Shown here piece after piece: positions 6,177-8,372 of a stretch of DNA of 8,372 bases. Origin of the DNA: Microscillaceae bacterium. Lineage in GTDB: Bacteria; Bacteroidota; Bacteroidia; Cytophagales; Microscillaceae. Numbering within the stretch: the stretch's first letter is position 1; each line of letters starts with the position of its first letter. The DNA lies in contig DMHB01000150.1 of assembly GCA_003449595.1 (NCBI GenBank), positions 1-8,372 of the forward strand. The letters are read 5' to 3'. A program made the translations under genes and the position numbers. The notes beneath the pieces are model-generated. The model was not told where the DNA came from and did no database searches. It was given only the letters and a program-made list of their open reading frames with translations.

Positions 6177-7193
6177 ATGAATACAAACACACAAGTTAAA
6201 TTAGCCAAAAGACCAGTCGGGCTACCTGACGATGCCTGCTGGTCGATCGAAAAAAATCCTATAGATATGCTTCAAGAAGGAGAAGTCTTGGTTCAAACAC
6301 AATTCATTTCGCTGGATCCAGCTATGCGTGGATGGATGAATGAAGGGAAATCATATATCCGTCCGGTGCAAATTGGTGAAGTAATGCGCGCAGGAACCGC
6401 CGGGGTAGTGGTTGAGTCGAAAAATACACACTTTAAACCAGGCGATCCGGTAGTGGGATCTTGGGGGGTACAGTCTTATGCGGTGGTCGATGGGTCGGTT
6501 ATGCGGCCTGTCCAAAAAGTCGATATCTCGTTTACCGGCTTGCCCACTTATTTAGGTACTTTGGGTATTGCCGGACTGACAGGATATTTTGCTTTTTTAG
6601 ATGTAGGTAAGCCTAATGCAGGCGAAACAGTGCTTATTTCAGGAGCCGCCGGTGCTGTAGGGATGGTAGTGGGTCAAATTGCCAAAATCAAAGGTTGTAA
6701 AGCCATAGGCATTGCTGGCAGCGACGATAAATGCCAGTATGTAGTACAAGAATTAGGTTTTGATGCTTGTATCAATTACAAAACACAAGACATTCGCAAG
6801 AGCCTGAAAGAGCTATGCCCTGAGGGGATTGACATTTATTTTGACAACGTAGGGGGGGATATTTTGGACATTGCACTCACGCAAATCCGTAAAAAAGCCC
6901 GTATTGTCATTTGCGGAGCTATTTCGCAATACAACGCCACTACAGCTGTAAAAGGACCAGCCAATTATCTTTCTTTGTTAGTCAATAGAGCCAGAATGGA
7001 AGGCATGGTGGTGTTCGATTACCAAGATCAATATCCGCAAGGCATAGCCGAAATGTCGAAATGGATGAAAGAAGGTAAGTTGAAAACCAAAGAATACATT
7101 GTAGAAGGAGGCATTGAGTCGTTTCCCGCTACGTTGCTGAAGTTATTTACCGGCGAAAATACAGGCAAATTGGTTTTGCAAGTAAATCCCTAA
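6177..7193 (+). CDS. NADP-dependent enal/enone reductase of the CurA/leukotriene B4 dehydrogenase family
   Basis: This is a zinc-independent medium-chain dehydrogenase/reductase expected to reduce the C=C bond of alpha,beta-unsaturated aldehydes or ketones with NADPH, in the cytoplasm. The 338-residue length is normal for the COG2130 group (E. coli CurA, plant alkenal reductases, mammalian prostaglandin reductase 1). Motifs in order: LAKRPVGLP at 9-17, SLDPAMRGWM at 45-54, FKPGDPVVG around 86-94, LGIAGLTGYFAFL at 129-141, the nucleotide-binding SGAAGAVG at 155-162, YFDNVGG at 221-227, CGAISQYN at 246-253, and ENTGKLVLQV near the C-terminus. No zinc-binding cysteine cluster is seen. An SDR gene follows 12 bases downstream on the same strand, so the two are probably co-transcribed. 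The physiological substrate is not predictable; curcumin activity in E. coli CurA should not be carried over. Confidence 0.93.
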   Translation: MNTNTQVKLAKRPVGLPDDACWSIEKNPIDMLQEGEVLVQTQFISLDPAMRGWMNEGKSYIRPVQIGEVMRAGTAGVVVESKNTHFKPGDPVVGSWGVQSYAVVDGSVMRPVQKVDISFTGLPTYLGTLGIAGLTGYFAFLDVGKPNAGETVLISGAAGAVGMVVGQIAKIKGCKAIGIAGSDDKCQYVVQELGFDACINYKTQDIRKSLKELCPEGIDIYFDNVGGDILDIALTQIRKKARIVICGAISQYNATTAVKGPANYLSLLVNRARMEGMVVFDYQDQYPQGIAEMSKWMKEGKLKTKEYIVEGGIESFPATLLKLFTGENTGKLVLQVNP

Positions 7194-7205
7194 CACTACA
7201 AGTTT

Positions 7206-7964
7206 ATGTCGAATGGATTTAAAGATCAGGTAGCACTTATTACAGGTGCTGCTTCGGGTATAGGCAGGGCTACGGCGCTGCATTTGGCCAAAGAAGAGGT
7301 AAAAATCGTGGTTTCTGACTTAAATGAGCAGGGCGGTTTAGAAACAGTGCAAATGGTAAAAGAAGCCGGTAGCGATGCCGTGTTTATTGCTGCGGATGTT
7401 GCCGATGAAAAGTCAGTTCAGCAATTATTTTCAGGCGCTCTTCACCATTTTGGCAAAATTGATATTGGCATCAACAATGCAGGGATAGGAGGGGCTTGGG
7501 CGCCTACTGCACAATACAACAAGGCGGAGTTTGATAAGGTAATTGCCATTAATCAAACTGGTGTATTCTTGTGTATGCAGGCCGAAATCAACCAAATGCT
7601 CAAACAAGGCAGAGGAGCCATCGTCAATGTTTCTTCTATTGCCGGGCTGCGTGGGCTGCCCAATAGTGTAGCCTATACAGCAAGCAAACACGCAGTCATC
7701 GGTATGACCAAGACCTCGGCGCTGGAGTACGCCAAAAGCAACATCCGCATCAATGCAGTTTGTCCTGTATTTACACGTACCCCAATGGTAGAGTCTATGT
7801 TTCAGATTGACCCGGCTTATGAAGAAAAGTTAGTCAAAAACATACCGATGCGCCGCTATGGAAATACCGACGACATTGCCCAAGCCATTGTATGGCTTTG
7901 CTCGCCGCTCAATAGTTTCTTTACCGGGCAAGCGTTAGCCTTAGATGGAGGTATGACCGCCTGA
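7206..7964 (+). CDS. Short-chain dehydrogenase/reductase (classical SDR)
   Basis: This is a cytoplasmic NAD(P)(H)-dependent oxidoreductase of 252 residues, typical of classical SDRs. The cofactor motif TGAASGIG is at 13-20. Asp38, at the end of the second strand (VVSDLN), suggests preference for NAD(H). ADV at 63-65 contacts the adenine ring, and the structural NNAG motif is at 90-93. The catalytic tetrad is complete: Asn116, Ser144 (NVSSIAG), Tyr157 and Lys161 (YTASK). The C-terminus GQALALDGGMTA is the usual SDR ending. The family also includes 3-oxoacyl-ACP reductases and sugar, alcohol and steroid dehydrogenases, and the sequence alone does not separate them. Its position 12 bases behind the CurA-like reductase suggests paired redox steps on a related carbonyl substrate, but that is inference from context. 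Confidence 0.93.
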   Translation: MSNGFKDQVALITGAASGIGRATALHLAKEEVKIVVSDLNEQGGLETVQMVKEAGSDAVFIAADVADEKSVQQLFSGALHHFGKIDIGINNAGIGGAWAPTAQYNKAEFDKVIAINQTGVFLCMQAEINQMLKQGRGAIVNVSSIAGLRGLPNSVAYTASKHAVIGMTKTSALEYAKSNIRINAVCPVFTRTPMVESMFQIDPAYEEKLVKNIPMRRYGNTDDIAQAIVWLCSPLNSFFTGQALALDGGMTA

Positions 7965-7971
7965 GGCAATG

Positions 7972-8002
7972 TTTCGCTACAACAGTTGGTGGCTTAGCTT
8001 TG
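7972..8002 (+). promoter_or_regulatory. Candidate Bacteroidota-type promoter for the AsmA-like gene
   Basis: TAGCTTTG at 7995-8002 is a perfect TAnnTTTG -7 element. TTTC at 7972-7975, 19 bases upstream, is one mismatch from the -33 TTTG at the preferred spacing. Transcription would start near 8009, leaving a leader of about 58 bases before the GTG at 8067. The -7 element lies inside the left arm of a hairpin (7997-8025). Confidence 0.5.
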
Positions 8003-8025
8003 TAGCCTTGGAGGCTCAACAAAGC
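7997..8025 (+). repeat. Strong stem-loop between the SDR gene and the AsmA-like gene
   Basis: GCTTTGT (7997-8003) pairs perfectly with ACAAAGC (8019-8025), and AGCCT (8004-8008) pairs with AGGCT (8012-8016) around a TGG loop; CA at 8017-8018 is bulged. It begins 32 bases after the SDR stop. The downstream sequence has no T-run, so it is a poor intrinsic terminator. It could still protect or pause the 3' end of the CurA-like/SDR mRNA. Confidence 0.5.
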
Positions 8026-8066
8026 ACATCAAGTTTAAATATGGTTCAAAAAAATAAGCACTAAGT

Positions 8067-8372
8067 GTGAAACTACTCAGAGGGGTACTCATTACGTTTG
8101 CTGTTGTTTTTTTAATGTTTTTCATTTCTGCTCTTACCTTGCCTTATTTATTTAAGTCGCGGATTGTAGCAATGATTGATCGAGAGATACAACAGAATGT
8201 AAATGCAAAGATTACCTACAACAAGCAAAAGTTTTCTGTTAACTTCCTGAGTAGTTTCCCTTTATTATCCATCAATTTTGGCGATTATGTAGTGATTGGA
8301 AAAGACACTTTTGCCAGCGATACCTTGGCCTATGGACAATCTATCGGTATTTCAATTAGCTACTTAGGGGTG
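8067..8372 (+). CDS. AsmA-like envelope protein, N-terminal part, cut by window edge
   Basis: The reading frame is open for 102 codons to the window edge. It begins with a short basic stretch (KLLRG), then a hydrophobic segment at about residues 6-29 (VLITFAVVFLMFFISALTLPYLF) that fits a signal anchor. Then come KSRIVAMIDREIQQNVNAKI and FSVNFLSSFPLLSINFGDYVVIGKD, followed by FASDTLAYGQSI. This order (anchor, an amphipathic IQQNVNAKI-like stretch, FPLLSI, GKDTFASDTLA) is typical of Bacteroidota AsmA-family proteins, which often exceed 800 residues and belong to the group linked to lipid transport to, or assembly of, the outer membrane. The GTG at 8067 is preferred: an in-frame TAA lies at 8055-8057 and the first in-frame ATG, at codon 17, would cut the hydrophobic segment. 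The specific role within the family cannot be told from this fragment. Confidence 0.8.
   Translation, partial: MKLLRGVLITFAVVFLMFFISALTLPYLFKSRIVAMIDREIQQNVNAKITYNKQKFSVNFLSSFPLLSINFGDYVVIGKDTFASDTLAYGQSIGISISYLGV

Overview
The window looks like chromosomal DNA from a member of the Bacteroidota; class and genus cannot be fixed from it. Three things point there: perfect or near-perfect Bacteroidota -7 elements (TAnnTTTG) ahead of several genes, start codons without convincing Shine-Dalgarno sequences, and a gene set typical of the phylum (a TonB-dependent receptor with an N-terminal carboxypeptidase-regulatory-like domain, an AsmA-like envelope protein, and a DUF6913-like gene directly ahead of dapA). 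Coding density is high, no gap exceeds 300 bases, and no mobile element, CRISPR array, tRNA or rRNA is visible.

Layout, left to right. Positions 1-440 (minus strand) hold the N-terminal 146 codons of the A subunit of a 3-oxoacid CoA-transferase, cut by the window edge. A 191-base AT-rich divergent gap follows, with a plus-strand promoter and a strong hairpin at the predicted 5' end of the transcript. Then come a DUF6913-like gene and dapA, overlapping by 31 bases and closed by a near-ideal intrinsic terminator (2252-2291). Next is a monocistronic 1020-residue TonB-dependent receptor with its own promoter and terminator (5548-5578) and no SusD partner. recX follows so closely that its promoter appears to overlap that terminator. 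After a weaker terminator comes a two-gene unit: a CurA-type NADP-dependent enal/enone reductase and a short-chain dehydrogenase 12 bases behind it. The right edge holds the first 102 codons of an AsmA-like membrane protein.

Functionally this is a mixed housekeeping stretch: ketone-body or short-chain acyl-CoA activation, lysine/diaminopimelate synthesis, outer-membrane uptake, RecA control, small-molecule redox and envelope maintenance. The only neighbours whose arrangement implies a shared transcript are DUF6913-like/dapA and CurA-like/SDR. I found no convincing novel multi-gene system. The points most worth a second look lie in the non-coding DNA: the leader hairpin at 573-602, the competing inverted repeats ahead of the CurA-like gene, the recX promoter/terminator overlap, and a hairpin that overlaps a -7 element at 7995-8002.
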